DNA of 64,000 nt from Achromobacter aegrifaciens (GCF_902859735.1 NZ_CADIJY010000002.1:372001-436000); one strand, 5' to 3'. Positions 39,201-47,988 are shown, counted from the first letter of the stretch. The notes: generated by a model from the sequence alone, not told the origin. Numbers and translations are program-made.

Positions 39201-39374
39201 GGAGTGATAGCGGGCGAGGAGGCTGAGTTCCCTGGCATGTCGCGCGCCAGCGCTGAGCAGGTTTTGAGGATCGCCAAGGCTGGCCGTGGCGGTGGTATTC
39301 GGCATATCGGTGTATCGGTTGGGACTGCGCGCGCGGATGTGTGGCGCGCGCGATGCAGAAGCGAAGAATCCCAT
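36279..39374 (-). CDS. Hybrid sensor histidine kinase with REC and HPt domains (kinase 1)
   Basis: A 1031-residue inner-membrane phosphorelay kinase. Order: TM1 about 58-80, periplasmic sensor about 80-385 (no family recognised), TM2 about 387-415, a PAS-like segment to about 540, HisKA with H568 in [10 protein letters not shown], HATPase with DTGIGM (717-722) and GGSGLGL (746-752), REC with phospho-acceptor D862 in LTDISMPEI, and HPt with H982 in CHSIRGAF. All phosphotransfer residues are present. The start is uncertain: the ATG at 39305 (MPNTTATA) would give 1008 residues. It resembles kinase 2 (41869-44910) throughout. Confidence 0.9.
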   Translation of the reverse strand: MGFFASASRAPHIRARSPNRYTDMPNTTATASLGDPQNLLSAGARHARELSLLARYHSVMLFGGGIVLSVLIVVAACLVLYHSAHAAISRLHTELVAHQSQVALDLEGKQTAMRRGVIHAELLWQARPAPTPETEAAFRAGGGHARLQVGAGLPSILAAGSVTAASPPTSYARYLGMTELQAFTATASERERKLPLTAYGYSPDLSFLALMPAPSTPYAQLLEHLGAADTAGLIGQLSYDLGMLSDPAVAKQWETSRRILWQPPAINPLTGQNVIKLVEPAFDGPQPFMIFVSDYPVSALAARLDDIPAGTAVALVDGNGGILLESDRAQSAAGLDTPSRIALASHPWKQAAQEPLTRYQDGVFSVGARLLDTGWTLVYAYSWRTVAAALLPSLTLYLTVTVLLLGTLWALLLWFSRKALAPVYRRSQHVFESEHMNRSIIASAQFGVGLVSCASGEALLQNAMMQRYAARAAPGVSLHALLRDCHARGDREAWLQRDRELTLTLDDGRECELLVNIVKTRYHGDDVLLCSFSDATARKDIEKKREDARIAAIDAARAKSVFLASMSHEIRTPLSLVLGHLELLDRDPAAAGQGGRLRTVRNASRALVDLINDILDVSRMESGQMTVERIPFDLPQLVAQVVAMFKPAALAKGVQLSATVGSEVAQIYAGDPTRIRQVLVNLVGNALKFTDAGAVEITVEPARDPALADSMLMRVRDTGIGMTPEQADRVFTLYAQTDSSINRRYGGSGLGLPISKKLVEMMDGTIAVACPADGGATFTVTLPLHPCAQTLNAAPSADDPATPAPDALPQDIRVLVVDDHPANRELILDQLAALGVAADAAEGAAAAMRCVKMRRYDMVLTDISMPEINGYALAQFLRERGPRLPVVAVTAHVEPDELHNSQADFDAVLLKPMSLRTLRRIISEHIPRARLNEEPAGLAEPTALPPDPAVLAALDSSLGFSLAAIRDALARADFQGVREQCHSIRGAFAMIGKTAVADLCMQMGQYAAAQDRGKLHERLVSLETAARAALR

Positions 39375-39800
39375 GAAATTCCCGCTTGCTATCCATTTTC
39401 AGGGCTATATTTGCATTTGTTTTCCAGTATTCGGATTCGTCCTATATCAATGGCTTACGAACTAGGACACGGCTGATGAATTCGCCCCTGGACAGGACTG
39501 CGGGCAGGGCGCGGACGGCTACGCCGGCTCAGGCTCGGAGCTCGCAACGCAACTCCATCGCACCGCAGCGAACCGCCTGTTCCGCTCAAGCCCGCACCGC
39601 CTGTTTGCCCGGCGTCAAGGCCGGCTTCGAGGCGGCCTGCAGACCACGCTTCGCGCTTCCAGACTTGCCGCCGCGCAAGAGACTGTTGTGCCACGGCCGG
39701 GGCGGCGGCTCCGCGCTCTCAATTCCGAGACCTGGCAGTCGTTATCCGGTCATGAATGAAGAATATGCGGCGCCCTTGCCGCATTTGTTGAGGAGTTGAC
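39375..39800. promoter_or_regulatory. Regulatory region between kinase 1 and the fimbrial-like gene, with TAGGAC elements
   Basis: This 426-base stretch holds no credible gene. At 39463-39477 it carries TAGGACACGGCTGAT, matching 14 of 15 bases of the element before kinase 2. An oppositely oriented TAGGAC (GTCCTATATC at 39439-39448) lies 20 bases away. The first part is AT-rich, as expected for the kinase 1 promoter; the latter part (39500-39720) is ordinary GC-rich sequence without visible features. Confidence 0.55.
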
Positions 39801-40187
39801 ATGAGGCATCCTGCGAGGATTTCTGTTCGTATGGTCATGGCAAGCGTGTTGGCGGCGGGCGTGATGCCGTTGGCGGCGCATGCCGCCGGAGGGACGGTCT
39901 CGTTCACCGGCGGCATTTCCGCAGCTTCATATACGCGCACGCTGGCGCCGACGGCGGCAGGCGCCGCCATGCAGTTCCAGGGCGCGCGCGTCGAGCGCAG
40001 CAGCGCGACCGTCAGCCTCGTCAATCTGGACGCATCGTCATATGCCCTGGCTTGCGCAGGCATGGGCAAGCAGCAGGCCGCGACCTGCCATCTGCCCGCG
40101 GGCGGCGGCGCGCTGGCCTTGACCGCAAGCCGAACGCATCCGCCGGCCGGGCCCGCCAAGGCGGTCGTCATGCTGGCCTACGACTAG
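39801..40187 (+). CDS. Small exported protein, fimbrial-subunit-like
   Basis: A 128-residue protein with a signal peptide cleaved near AHAA. The mature N-terminus GGTVSFTGGISAASYTR resembles the opening strand of chaperone-usher fimbrial subunits, and the end VVMLAYD recalls their donor-strand C-terminus. Two cysteines (ALACAG and ATCHLP) could pair. It is shorter than a typical pilin and no usher or chaperone is nearby. A GAGG site sits eight bases before the ATG. Its place inside the signalling island suggests it is an output of, or accessory to, the two-component genes. The fimbrial assignment is tentative. Confidence 0.55.
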   Translation: MRHPARISVRMVMASVLAAGVMPLAAHAAGGTVSFTGGISAASYTRTLAPTAAGAAMQFQGARVERSSATVSLVNLDASSYALACAGMGKQQAATCHLPAGGGALALTASRTHPPAGPAKAVVMLAYD

Positions 40188-40200
40188 CCGGCGGCTGGCA

Positions 40201-40225
40201 GAGCCCGCCGTGGTCGGGCGGGCTC
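40201..40225 (+). other. GC-rich hairpin after the fimbrial-like gene, possible terminator
   Basis: GAGCCCGCC and GGCGGGCTC form a perfect nine-base stem fourteen bases after the stop codon. Only a weak pyrimidine run (CGCCTTTC) follows, so termination efficiency is uncertain. Confidence 0.5.
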
Positions 40226-40235
40226 CGCCTTTCAA

Positions 40236-40262
40236 TATTCGCTGACGCCATTAGGGCGAATA
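40236..40262 (+). promoter_or_regulatory. Inverted repeat and possible promoter of response regulator 1
   Basis: TATTCGC and GCGAATA form a seven-base inverted repeat with thirteen bases between. A TACAAT, a good -10 match, begins at 40261, about 40 bases before the regulator start. The -35 region is weak, as for an activated promoter. Confidence 0.45.
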
Positions 40263-40304
40263 CAATGCAGCGCCCCGGCAGCGCGCCGGACCAGAGGGTC
40301 GGAC

Positions 40305-41015
40305 ATGGACGAATTCAAGATCAAGGTGATGCTGGCGGATGACCATCCCGGCATGGTCGCGGGCGTACAGCACGCGCTGGCCGAAGTGCCCACGATTGCG
40401 CTGGTGGGCGCGGCCGCCAACTCCACCGAGCTGGTCGCATTGCTGGACCGTACGCCCTGCGACGTGGTGGTATCCGACTACTCCATGCCCGCGGGCGATT
40501 TCGGCGATGGAGCATCGCTGTTCGGCTTGTTGCAACGGCGCTATCCGCAACTGAAGCTGGTGGTCCTGACCATGCTGGACAACGCGGCGGTCCTGCACAC
40601 GCTGGTCACGCTGGGCATAGGCGGCATCGTCAGCAAGTCTGACGCGCTGGCGCACCTGATACCCGCCATCCACGCCGCGCATACCGGCGGCAAGTACTAT
40701 TCGCCCAGCGCCAACAAGGTAATCCAGGGCATAGACTGGAACCGGCGTGGACGCAATCCGGAAAGCGTGTTGAGCCAGCGCGAATCCGAGGTCGTGCGGC
40801 TGTATGCCTCGGGCCTGACGATCAATGAAATCGCCGAGCGCCTGCATCGCAGCAAGAAGACCATCAGCACCCAGAAGGCCAAGGCCATGGAAAAGCTCGG
40901 CATCGAACGTGAGGTCGACCTGTTCCGGTATGCGATGGAGAACGGCCTGACAGCCACGCTGGCCGCGGACTCCGCGTCCCCAGTGCAGGAGCCGGCGGAA
41001 GGCGCGCAGGGTTGA
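40305..41015 (+). CDS. NarL/RcsB-like response regulator (regulator 1)
   Basis: A 236-residue regulator: receiver domain with acidic pair in ADDHPG, phospho-acceptor D58 in SDYSMP and Lys111 in SKSD, then a LuxR-type helix-turn-helix about 156-215. The recognition stretch from S169 to K191 is identical to that of regulator 2. The receiver is of the RcsB/BvgA type, fed by HPt domains of hybrid kinases such as the two encoded here. It converges on regulator 2, with 20 bases between the stops. Confidence 0.92.
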   Translation: MDEFKIKVMLADDHPGMVAGVQHALAEVPTIALVGAAANSTELVALLDRTPCDVVVSDYSMPAGDFGDGASLFGLLQRRYPQLKLVVLTMLDNAAVLHTLVTLGIGGIVSKSDALAHLIPAIHAAHTGGKYYSPSANKVIQGIDWNRRGRNPESVLSQRESEVVRLYASGLTINEIAERLHRSKKTISTQKAKAMEKLGIEREVDLFRYAMENGLTATLAADSASPVQEPAEGAQG

Positions 41016-41035
41016 GCCCGGTCGCTTGCCCCGGC

Positions 41036-41734
41036 TTATGACGATGCAGGCGCTTGGTCCATTGCGCCTGCCGGGCTTCCCGACGGATTGGCGCTGACCA
41101 GTCCCGATTCGATGCCGTAGCGCAGCAGTTCAATGTCGCGCTCCAACCCCAGCTTTAGCATGGCGGTGCCTTTCTGCGTACTGATGGTCTTCTTGCTGCG
41201 ATGCAGGCGCTCGGCGATTTCGTTGATTGTCAGGCCGGACACGAACAGGCGCACCACTTCCAGCTCGCGCCGGGTCAGCATGTGGATCCCATAGTCGCCG
41301 CGGTCCAGCGCATTGGCCAGATCGGCGATCCGCGGCGAAAGATAGCGGCCGTTGGCGTGGGCGCCATGTATCGCGGGCAACAGATGATTCAACGAATCGG
41401 ACTTGCTGAGGACGGCGGGAATGCCCAGGTTCAATAGCGAATGCACGATGCCGGGGCTTTCCAGCATGGTCAGCACGACGATCTTCAGGCCGGGGTAGCG
41501 CTGGCGGATCAGGCCGAACAGGGTGATGCCGTCGCCGAAATGGCCGCCCGGCATGGAATAGTCGGAGATCAGCACCTCGCACGGATGCCGGCTCAGCATC
41601 TCCATCAGCTCGGTGGAGTCGCGGGCCGCGCCGATCACGGATACGGTGCTGCTGGATGCGAGCGTGTGTTGCACGCCGGCGCGCACGGCGGGATGGTCGT
41701 CGGCGACCACGACGCGTAGATTCAGAGGCTTCAT
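41036..41734 (-). CDS. NarL/RcsB-like response regulator (regulator 2)
   Basis: A 232-residue paralogue of regulator 1, alike along the whole length. The receiver has ADDHPAV, phospho-acceptor D58 in SDYSMP and Lys111 in SKSD; the LuxR-type DNA-binding domain is intact. Residues 166-188 are identical to 169-191 of regulator 1, so both should bind the same DNA. It lies just downstream of kinase 2 on the same strand with a 134-base gap and probably pairs with it. Confidence 0.92.
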   Translation of the reverse strand: MKPLNLRVVVADDHPAVRAGVQHTLASSSTVSVIGAARDSTELMEMLSRHPCEVLISDYSMPGGHFGDGITLFGLIRQRYPGLKIVVLTMLESPGIVHSLLNLGIPAVLSKSDSLNHLLPAIHGAHANGRYLSPRIADLANALDRGDYGIHMLTRRELEVVRLFVSGLTINEIAERLHRSKKTISTQKGTAMLKLGLERDIELLRYGIESGLVSANPSGSPAGAMDQAPASS

Positions 41735-41857
41735 GATGGAACAGGGTGGGACCAGGCTGGCGAGGCGGCCAGGCGCGGCGAGGCGGCGCAGGACAGACTG
41801 TAGAGGCGCGTGGTCTGGCGGATAAGCAGCCGAGTCCGATTGCAGGCCCGGTTCGGA

Positions 41858-41871
41858 TAGGACTAAGCCTA
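41858..41871 (+). promoter_or_regulatory. TAGGAC element upstream of regulator 2
   Basis: TAGGACTAAGCCTA has TAGG/CCTA ends in inverted order, like RcsB-type boxes. It lies 124-137 bases before the regulator 2 start and touches the kinase 2 stop codon. Orientation relative to the downstream gene is the same as for the elements before both kinases. Confidence 0.4.
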
Positions 41872-44800
41872 TTTTTCGGCGTCGCGGGGGTGGCGCCCTG
41901 CGAGGGCTGCCAGCGCCATGGGTTCGAACACGTCCAAGGCCTCAGCCAAGGCATCGGTGCGCCGGTTGCGCGCCAGGTCTTCCATCTGTGCGCACCGGTC
42001 TGCCAGCGCCGTTTCGTGAATCATGGCGTAGGCCCCGCGCAGCGAGTGCAGATGCGCTCCCGCCTCGGGCTCGGCGGGCGCATTGCCGGTTCGGATCGCC
42101 GCGAGTTCCTTGCGGATGGCTGCGAGCGACTGGTGCAGCGACCGCGTCAGTGCCTCATGGACTCGCGCAGGCAGCGGGCCTTGTGCGATCTCGTCCCGGG
42201 CGCGCGGGCGCGGGGCAGGCGCCGGGGCGCCGCGCAGCAGGCGCCGGATGGCGGCATCCAGCTTGTCCAGCAGCAGGGGTTTGACCAGCACCGTGTCGAT
42301 GCCGGCGTCGCGGCATTGCTGGTGCTCCTGCGCGCCGACGTGGGCGGTGTAGGCGATGATGGGCACTTGCGCGCCTTGCGCGCGCAGGCAGCGGGCCAAG
42401 GCATAGCCGTCCATGCCGGGCATGTTCACGTCGGTGATGACCAGGCCGTAGGCCTGTTCCATGAAGCGCGCCAAGGCCGCGCTGCCATCCGCCGCCAGGT
42501 CCGCCTGATAGCCCAGGGTCTCCAGCTGTATTTTCATGAGCTCGCGGTTGGCGGGGTTGTCATCGATCACCAGGATGCGGGCGGCAAGCGGCTGCTCCGG
42601 TTCCAGCGGCGCCGTGCTCGCCGGAGCTGCAGCATCCGGGGCCTCGGCGGGTGCGGGGGGCAAGGGGAGCGTGACGAGGAAGGTGCTGCCTTCCTGCGGC
42701 TTGCTGGTGACGGCTATGCTGCCGTGCATGAGCGTGGCCAGCCGGCCGCATAGCGCCAGGCCCAGCCCAGTGCCGCCGTAGCGCCGGGCGATGGAGGAAT
42801 CCGCCTGGGTGAACGGCCGGAACAGCACGGCTTGCTGCGCCGGGGTCATGCCGATGCCCGTGTCGCTGACGCCGATCACGATAGGGGTGTCGGGCGCATC
42901 GTCGTCCTGGCGGTAGACCTCAAGAAGCACATCGCCGTGGGATGTGAATTTGATGGCGTTGCCGACCAGGTTGAACATGATCTGGCGGATGCGCGTGGGG
43001 TCGCCCAGATAGCGGGGCGCCAAGCCGTCGTCTATGCTGCAATCCAGCTCCAGGCCCTTGGCCTGCGCGGCGGGCGTGAAAACGGCGACGACTTGCCGGG
43101 CGGCTTCCGCGAGGTCGAAAGGAATCGACTCGACGCTCATCTGGCCGGATTCGACCTTGGAGAAATCCAGAATGTCGTTGATGATCTCCAGCAGCGTGGC
43201 CGAGGAGGACGTCACCGCCCGCAGGCGCTCGCTCTGGGCGGGCTGCAGGCCAGAGCGCTCGAGCAGTTCGAGATTGCCCAGGATGGCGTTCAGCGGCGTG
43301 CGGATTTCGTGGCTCATGGTGGCCAGGAAGGCGGATTTGGCCTGATTCGCCGTGTCGGCGGCGACGCGGGCTTCGTCCAGTTTCTGTTCAAGTTGCTTGC
43401 GGGCCGTGATGTCGGTGAAGTTGCACAGCAGCACGTCCACGCCCTGGTACTTGGTCCGCACCGCGTTCACCAGCAGATCGCTGTGGCTGCCGCCGATGCG
43501 CGGATGGGCCAGTTCCAGCTCGGCGTGCCAGCCGGCGGCGTCCGAAGCGCCTCCATACAGGGCGAGCAGACGCGCATGCAAGGGCGGGCTGCCGGGCGCT
43601 GCGCTGGCGGCATAATCCTGCATGACCTCGTTCTGCAACAGCACTTCGCCCGTGTTCAGCGACAGCAGGGCAAGGCCCGAGGGCGCGGTGGCGACCATGG
43701 TGCGGTTCAGGTTCTCGCTTTCGAATATGCGCTGCGAGCGGGCATAGCCGGGCTTGAAGACCTTGCGGTCGAGCAGCAGCAGTACCGCCCAGACGAACGT
43801 CACCATCAGCAGCGTCGCGAGCGCGTAGCCGGCCAGCCTAGGCCATAGGTCGGCGACTATGGTGCGCCAGGAAAAGGCGTAGGTCAGGCGCCAGCCGGAT
43901 TCGGAAACCTGGTCGCCGAGGATGAACAGGCCGTCGCGGTAACGCACCTCCGACGGCGCGACCGGATCCGATCGCGTTGCGTCCAGCATCCTGGCAGCGA
44001 TCTTCGCGTCTTGCTCTTCCATGGCCACAGGCAGGAGCTGGCGCCCGTCCTGGTCGACGATCAGGGCTGCCTCTTCGTAGCGCGTTGTCGTCAGATAGGC
44101 GTTCAGCGTATCGGCAGGATAGATGGCAACAAAGATGGCGAATATGCGGCCCTGGCTGCTTGCGGCCTGGTACAGCCGCAGGGACAGCTTGCGCGTCAAG
44201 GGATCGACGGCGGGCGGCAGCCAGCGCGGTCCGCCTGCCGCCATCAGGCGCTGCTGGATCTCGGGCGATTCCAGGTCGCCCAGGTCGGGGGCGATCGTCC
44301 GGATCAGTTCCGCGACGTCTTTCGCGCCCACCAGCGCCAGCGGATCCACGGTGTCGGACATGGGACCCACGCCGAGGAAGCCGCGGTCGGGGCTGTAGAA
44401 GAAGCCGCTGACCGAAAGCGCCTTGGCGTAGGCCGCAGCGGAATAGCTGATCTCGTCGGTCAGATGCAGATAGGGCAGGTAGGCGGCGGCGGGCCGGCCG
44501 GGTTCGATGTCGGCCAGGGCCACCACCGGAGGAAAGTTGGGGTTGCGCTGGAATTCCATGCGCCCTTGCAGGCGCGCGAAAGTCTGCACCAGGTCGGGGG
44601 CCGCGGACGACACGCGTGCGGGCCAGGCGTACTCCTCGTGCGAAAGACCGATGCGGAATGCGCCCTCGCGCACGCCCAGCGCCGTCTGCAACAGCGCTTT
44701 GCGCACCACGAAGCCGGCATAGCGTTCCGCGACGTAATCCTTGGCTTGCGCGAACAGCATGACGCCAGCGACTGTCAGCAGGACCAAGGTTGTGACGGCG

Positions 44801-44910
44801 CCACCCACATATAGCAGCGCCCGTTGATAGCGGTTCAGGATGCTGATGGCGCTGCGCGACGGCCGGCCGGCGGTCTCGGGCTCAGGGGCGTCTTGGATCT
44901 GCGCGGCCAT
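41869..44910 (-). CDS. Hybrid sensor histidine kinase with REC and HPt domains (kinase 2)
   Basis: A 1013-residue paralogue of kinase 1. TM1 about 31-53, periplasmic sensor about 55-350 sharing the FYSPDRGFL motif with kinase 1 (YSPDLSFL), TM2 about 355-380, PAS-like linker, HisKA with H534 in [10 protein letters not shown], HATPase with DTGIGM and GGTGLGL, REC with D827 in [11 protein letters not shown], HPt with H955 in LHSLRGAY. All relay residues are intact. I chose the ATG at 44910 ([10 protein letters not shown]), with GGAG eleven bases upstream, over a longer frame from 45018 that would overlap the opposite gene region. Confidence 0.9.
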   Translation of the reverse strand: MAAQIQDAPEPETAGRPSRSAISILNRYQRALLYVGGAVTTLVLLTVAGVMLFAQAKDYVAERYAGFVVRKALLQTALGVREGAFRIGLSHEEYAWPARVSSAAPDLVQTFARLQGRMEFQRNPNFPPVVALADIEPGRPAAAYLPYLHLTDEISYSAAAYAKALSVSGFFYSPDRGFLGVGPMSDTVDPLALVGAKDVAELIRTIAPDLGDLESPEIQQRLMAAGGPRWLPPAVDPLTRKLSLRLYQAASSQGRIFAIFVAIYPADTLNAYLTTTRYEEAALIVDQDGRQLLPVAMEEQDAKIAARMLDATRSDPVAPSEVRYRDGLFILGDQVSESGWRLTYAFSWRTIVADLWPRLAGYALATLLMVTFVWAVLLLLDRKVFKPGYARSQRIFESENLNRTMVATAPSGLALLSLNTGEVLLQNEVMQDYAASAAPGSPPLHARLLALYGGASDAAGWHAELELAHPRIGGSHSDLLVNAVRTKYQGVDVLLCNFTDITARKQLEQKLDEARVAADTANQAKSAFLATMSHEIRTPLNAILGNLELLERSGLQPAQSERLRAVTSSSATLLEIINDILDFSKVESGQMSVESIPFDLAEAARQVVAVFTPAAQAKGLELDCSIDDGLAPRYLGDPTRIRQIMFNLVGNAIKFTSHGDVLLEVYRQDDDAPDTPIVIGVSDTGIGMTPAQQAVLFRPFTQADSSIARRYGGTGLGLALCGRLATLMHGSIAVTSKPQEGSTFLVTLPLPPAPAEAPDAAAPASTAPLEPEQPLAARILVIDDNPANRELMKIQLETLGYQADLAADGSAALARFMEQAYGLVITDVNMPGMDGYALARCLRAQGAQVPIIAYTAHVGAQEHQQCRDAGIDTVLVKPLLLDKLDAAIRRLLRGAPAPAPRPRARDEIAQGPLPARVHEALTRSLHQSLAAIRKELAAIRTGNAPAEPEAGAHLHSLRGAYAMIHETALADRCAQMEDLARNRRTDALAEALDVFEPMALAALAGRHPRDAEK

Positions 44911-44976
44911 GCTGGGTTCGGCTCCGCCGGAATGGGTGACGCCATGATAGAGCCAAACAGGCCGGAACCGGCAATA

Positions 44977-44991
44977 TAGGACTCGGCTGAT
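44977..44991 (+). promoter_or_regulatory. TAGGACTCGGCTGAT element between kinase 2 and the EAL gene
   Basis: This 15-base element differs at one position from the one before kinase 1 (39463-39477). It lies 67-81 bases before the kinase 2 start and 114-128 bases before the EAL gene start, in the 194-base divergent gap, so it could serve both. Confidence 0.55.
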
Positions 44992-45104
44992 TTCCGTTCC
45001 CGGCGGCGGGTGGAACAATGAATTCGTCGGCAGTTCGCTGCCTGGCCTTCCGCCCGCAGGCGCCTCGCCGCCGCGCCATGGGCGCTTCGTTCTCCGGGAC
45101 CATC

Positions 45105-46343
45105 ATGCTCAAATCCGCCCTAGTTGTCGACCAAGACGAATTCCAACGTGCCGCGCTGGCGCGGATGCTGGGCAAGATCGGCGTGCCTGAAGTGGCGACG
45201 GCGCACGACGGCGCGTCGGCCGTGGCGGCGATCCAGCAGCAGCAATGGGATCTGGTCATTGTCGATCTGGACATGGCGGACCGCACCGGGCTGCAGATGA
45301 TCGATGCGCTGGCCGATGCCGGCGGTTGCGGCGGCATCGCGATCGCCAGCAGCCATCCGACCCGGATCCTGCAGGCGGCGGCGACCTACGCCCGGAATCG
45401 CGGCCTGCCCATCATCGCCGCGCTGGGCAAGCCGCTGGAGGCGGCCTGCCTGATTTCGATGATCGAATCCCTGGCCCGGACCGCGCTGGCCGATGGCGAG
45501 GCGACGTTGCGCGCCGCGGCGCAGAGCAGCGGCGTCGCGCTGGCTGGCCTGGACGCCAAACGTCTGCGCCGCGCCCTGGCGCAGCGCGAGATTGCTGCGT
45601 ACTTCCAGCCACAGCATTGCGTGTCGACGGGCGAACTGCGCGGCGCTGAAATGCTGGCGCGCTGGGTCGCGGATGACGGCGCGATGATTCCTCCGGCCGC
45701 TTTCCTGCCGGCTTTCGAGGCGGCGGGCTTGCTGGGATCGCTGACCGACTACATGTTGGCGCGCGCCTTCGAGACGCAGCGCGAACTGGGCGGCCGGCCC
45801 GATTGCGTCATCAGCATCAACGTGCCCGCGGTCGTCGCAAGTTCCATCTGCTGGGCCCAGGACGTGGCCGACCGGGCCGAATTCGCCGGCGTGGATCCGA
45901 GCCGCATCGTCATCGAGATCACCGAGGACGGTGGCGCGCGCTCCAACGGGGCGCTGGCGGGCGCCATCACGCAACTGCGCTTGCGCGGCTTCAGCTGCGC
46001 GATCGACGACTTCGGCACCGGCGACTCCTCGCTCGACCGGTTGCTGTGCGCGCCTTTCGACGAATTGAAGATCGATCGCGACATGATCGCCCGGGCGCGC
46101 CGCCATCGCCATGCCCAGGATGTCCTGGCCTGCACCGTCGAGATGGCGCGGTCGCTGGACATGACGGTGGTGGCCGAAGGCATCGAGAGCCAGGAGGACT
46201 ACGACATGGTGCGCGCCTTGGGCGCGCAGGTCACGCAAGGGTACTTCCATGGCAGGCCGATGCCGCTAGGGGCATTCAGCCAGTACGCGCTCAGCCAGGG
46301 AGTCATCGGGCATGGGATCCTGCGGATGTACGCGAACGCCTGA
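45105..46343 (+). CDS. REC-EAL cyclic-di-GMP phosphodiesterase
   Basis: A 412-residue protein with an N-terminal receiver (D54 in VDLDMADR, Lys109 in ALGKP) and a C-terminal EAL domain. Catalytic residues are kept: E182 in AEMLARW (EML in place of EAL), N239 in SINV, E271 in EITED, D301/D302 in AIDDFGTG, K322 in LKIDRD, E358 in VVAEGIES and Q378 in TQGY. So it should hydrolyse c-di-GMP to pGpG when phosphorylated. The architecture equals RocR of Pseudomonas; Bordetella BvgR is a distant EAL analogue. The ATG at 45105 starts right at the receiver; one at 45078 is also possible. It is divergent from kinase 2. Confidence 0.88.
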   Translation: MLKSALVVDQDEFQRAALARMLGKIGVPEVATAHDGASAVAAIQQQQWDLVIVDLDMADRTGLQMIDALADAGGCGGIAIASSHPTRILQAAATYARNRGLPIIAALGKPLEAACLISMIESLARTALADGEATLRAAAQSSGVALAGLDAKRLRRALAQREIAAYFQPQHCVSTGELRGAEMLARWVADDGAMIPPAAFLPAFEAAGLLGSLTDYMLARAFETQRELGGRPDCVISINVPAVVASSICWAQDVADRAEFAGVDPSRIVIEITEDGGARSNGALAGAITQLRLRGFSCAIDDFGTGDSSLDRLLCAPFDELKIDRDMIARARRHRHAQDVLACTVEMARSLDMTVVAEGIESQEDYDMVRALGAQVTQGYFHGRPMPLGAFSQYALSQGVIGHGILRMYANA

Positions 46344-46385
46344 AGCGGGCCGTGTACCGCGTCGCAGGCTGGTCGCGGATAGCGA

Positions 46386-47858
46386 TCAGGCCCCCGCCAG
46401 CACCACCAGCACCGCCAGGCACAGCAGCAGTCCGAACGCCGCCAGCGCGTAGGGCAGCAACTGCACATACACGCCGCGCTCTTCGCCGCGGCCATGCGCC
46501 AGGCCAGCCGCGATCGACATCCGCACCGGTGAAAAAATTCCCATTGACGTGCCCGACACATGCAGCAGCGCGGCCGCAGCCGGCACGCTCAGGCCCGCAT
46601 TCAAGGCCAGCGACAGTTGCGCAGGCATGAAGAGGCTGTTGGGCGCGTTGCCGCTGTTGGCCAGGATGCCGAATACGCCGGCCAGCAGCGGCGTGATCAA
46701 TATGGTCCAGTCCTTCAGGCTGGCGAACAGGCCGTCGGCATACGCTTGCGAGATGCCGGCGCCGGCCAGGACTTCGGCCATCATGGCGAACAGGAACACG
46801 GAGTACACGGCGTGCCGTCCCGTGGTCCAGGCCGCGCGCGCCTGCGTCGCGAGCAGGTCGCGCTGGCGGCAAATGGCGGCCATGAGCACGGCGCCCACGA
46901 TCAGCCAACTGCCGGCATGCAGCAGCGGCATCCAGCCGGGCAGGTCCGGGAACGGCTTGAACGCAGCCAGTCCGGCCAGGCCGCCGTTCAAGCCTGGCAG
47001 CAAGCGCGTGGCCACCAGCCAAGCAATCATCAGGATATAGGGCAGCGCCTTGCGCGCCGCCGCCATCATCCGGGGCTGGTCGGGCCGGCGATCCAGCAGG
47101 AAGCGCAGCACGATGAGCGGGCCGTAGGCCGACAGCAGCGCGGTTTCCGGTCCCAATAGCGCTGTCGCGGCGCTCAGGGCGGCCAGGCTCGCGATCATCC
47201 AGACGGCTTCGCGCACATGCTCCGCGGGTTCAGCGCGCAAGCCTGCGCGCCTGGCGGTGCGCCAGTACAGCAGCATCCACAATACCGTCAGCAAGGCGAC
47301 CGGCGCCATGCCGTACAGCGCCAGCTCCGTGGCCGGGACGCGCGCATAGGCCGACGCCAGCAGCGTGCCGCTGCCCATGGCGCCCCAAGGGATCAGGGTC
47401 TGGCTCAGCAGCGCGAACACCATGGTTTCGCGCGGCTTCAAATTCAAAGGCCGGATCAGCAGCACCGTTCCCAGCATGCCCACGCCGAAGCCGGTGGCCG
47501 CTTCGGCGAAAGGGCCGACCAGGAAACAGGCAAAGAACAGCAGCCGGCGGCGCGCCAGCGGATGGGCCAGTGCGGTGTTTGCGCCGTCCGCCGCCGCGTG
47601 CGGCGCGCGTCCTTGTGCCGCCATGTTCCAGAACAGCAGCCCGCCCAGGATGTACGGCGTGATGATCCCGCCTATCCAGAGGCCGCGTTCCAGCGCCACC
47701 CCGAGCTGGCCGGTGGTGAAGGAGGCGGGCGCCGCATACAGGGCGATGGGCACGGCGGCCAGCAGGCCCAGCAAGGCGGCGGCCGTGGTGTTCAGGCGTC
47801 CGCTGGCGATGGCGCCGATGACGGCCAGGGCGGGTAGCGACCACAGTAGGTACATCAT
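46386..47858 (-). CDS. L-lactate permease family transporter
   Basis: A 490-residue integral membrane protein of the LctP/LldP family with twelve or more helices. Diagnostic motifs are LVGPFAEAATGFGVGMLG and, later, GILANSGNAPNSLFMPAQ and HVSGTSMGIFSPVR. The family imports lactate or glycolate with protons; this member is about 60 residues shorter than E. coli LldP. It converges on the EAL gene and lies 188 bases from a LysR gene on the same strand. Confidence 0.85.
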   Translation of the reverse strand: MMYLLWSLPALAVIGAIASGRLNTTAAALLGLLAAVPIALYAAPASFTTGQLGVALERGLWIGGIITPYILGGLLFWNMAAQGRAPHAAADGANTALAHPLARRRLLFFACFLVGPFAEAATGFGVGMLGTVLLIRPLNLKPRETMVFALLSQTLIPWGAMGSGTLLASAYARVPATELALYGMAPVALLTVLWMLLYWRTARRAGLRAEPAEHVREAVWMIASLAALSAATALLGPETALLSAYGPLIVLRFLLDRRPDQPRMMAAARKALPYILMIAWLVATRLLPGLNGGLAGLAAFKPFPDLPGWMPLLHAGSWLIVGAVLMAAICRQRDLLATQARAAWTTGRHAVYSVFLFAMMAEVLAGAGISQAYADGLFASLKDWTILITPLLAGVFGILANSGNAPNSLFMPAQLSLALNAGLSVPAAAALLHVSGTSMGIFSPVRMSIAAGLAHGRGEERGVYVQLLPYALAAFGLLLCLAVLVVLAGA

Positions 47859-47988
47859 GGATTGAGCGTGTGCATGGCGGGGTCCGGGACAGGCTTGGCG
47901 CGTAGCAGTGTATGCCGAGAGCCGCGCCGCGGCGGTTCATGCCTGCCCGATCGCGGGGTCTTTTGGAAGGCGCGGCAACCGTACGCTG

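Noticed and set aside
40736-41015. Convergent regulators as a recent tandem duplication with long DNA repeats
   Set aside because: The proteins are alike but the DNA differs at many positions outside the recognition-helix region, so it is an old duplication rather than a repeat element.
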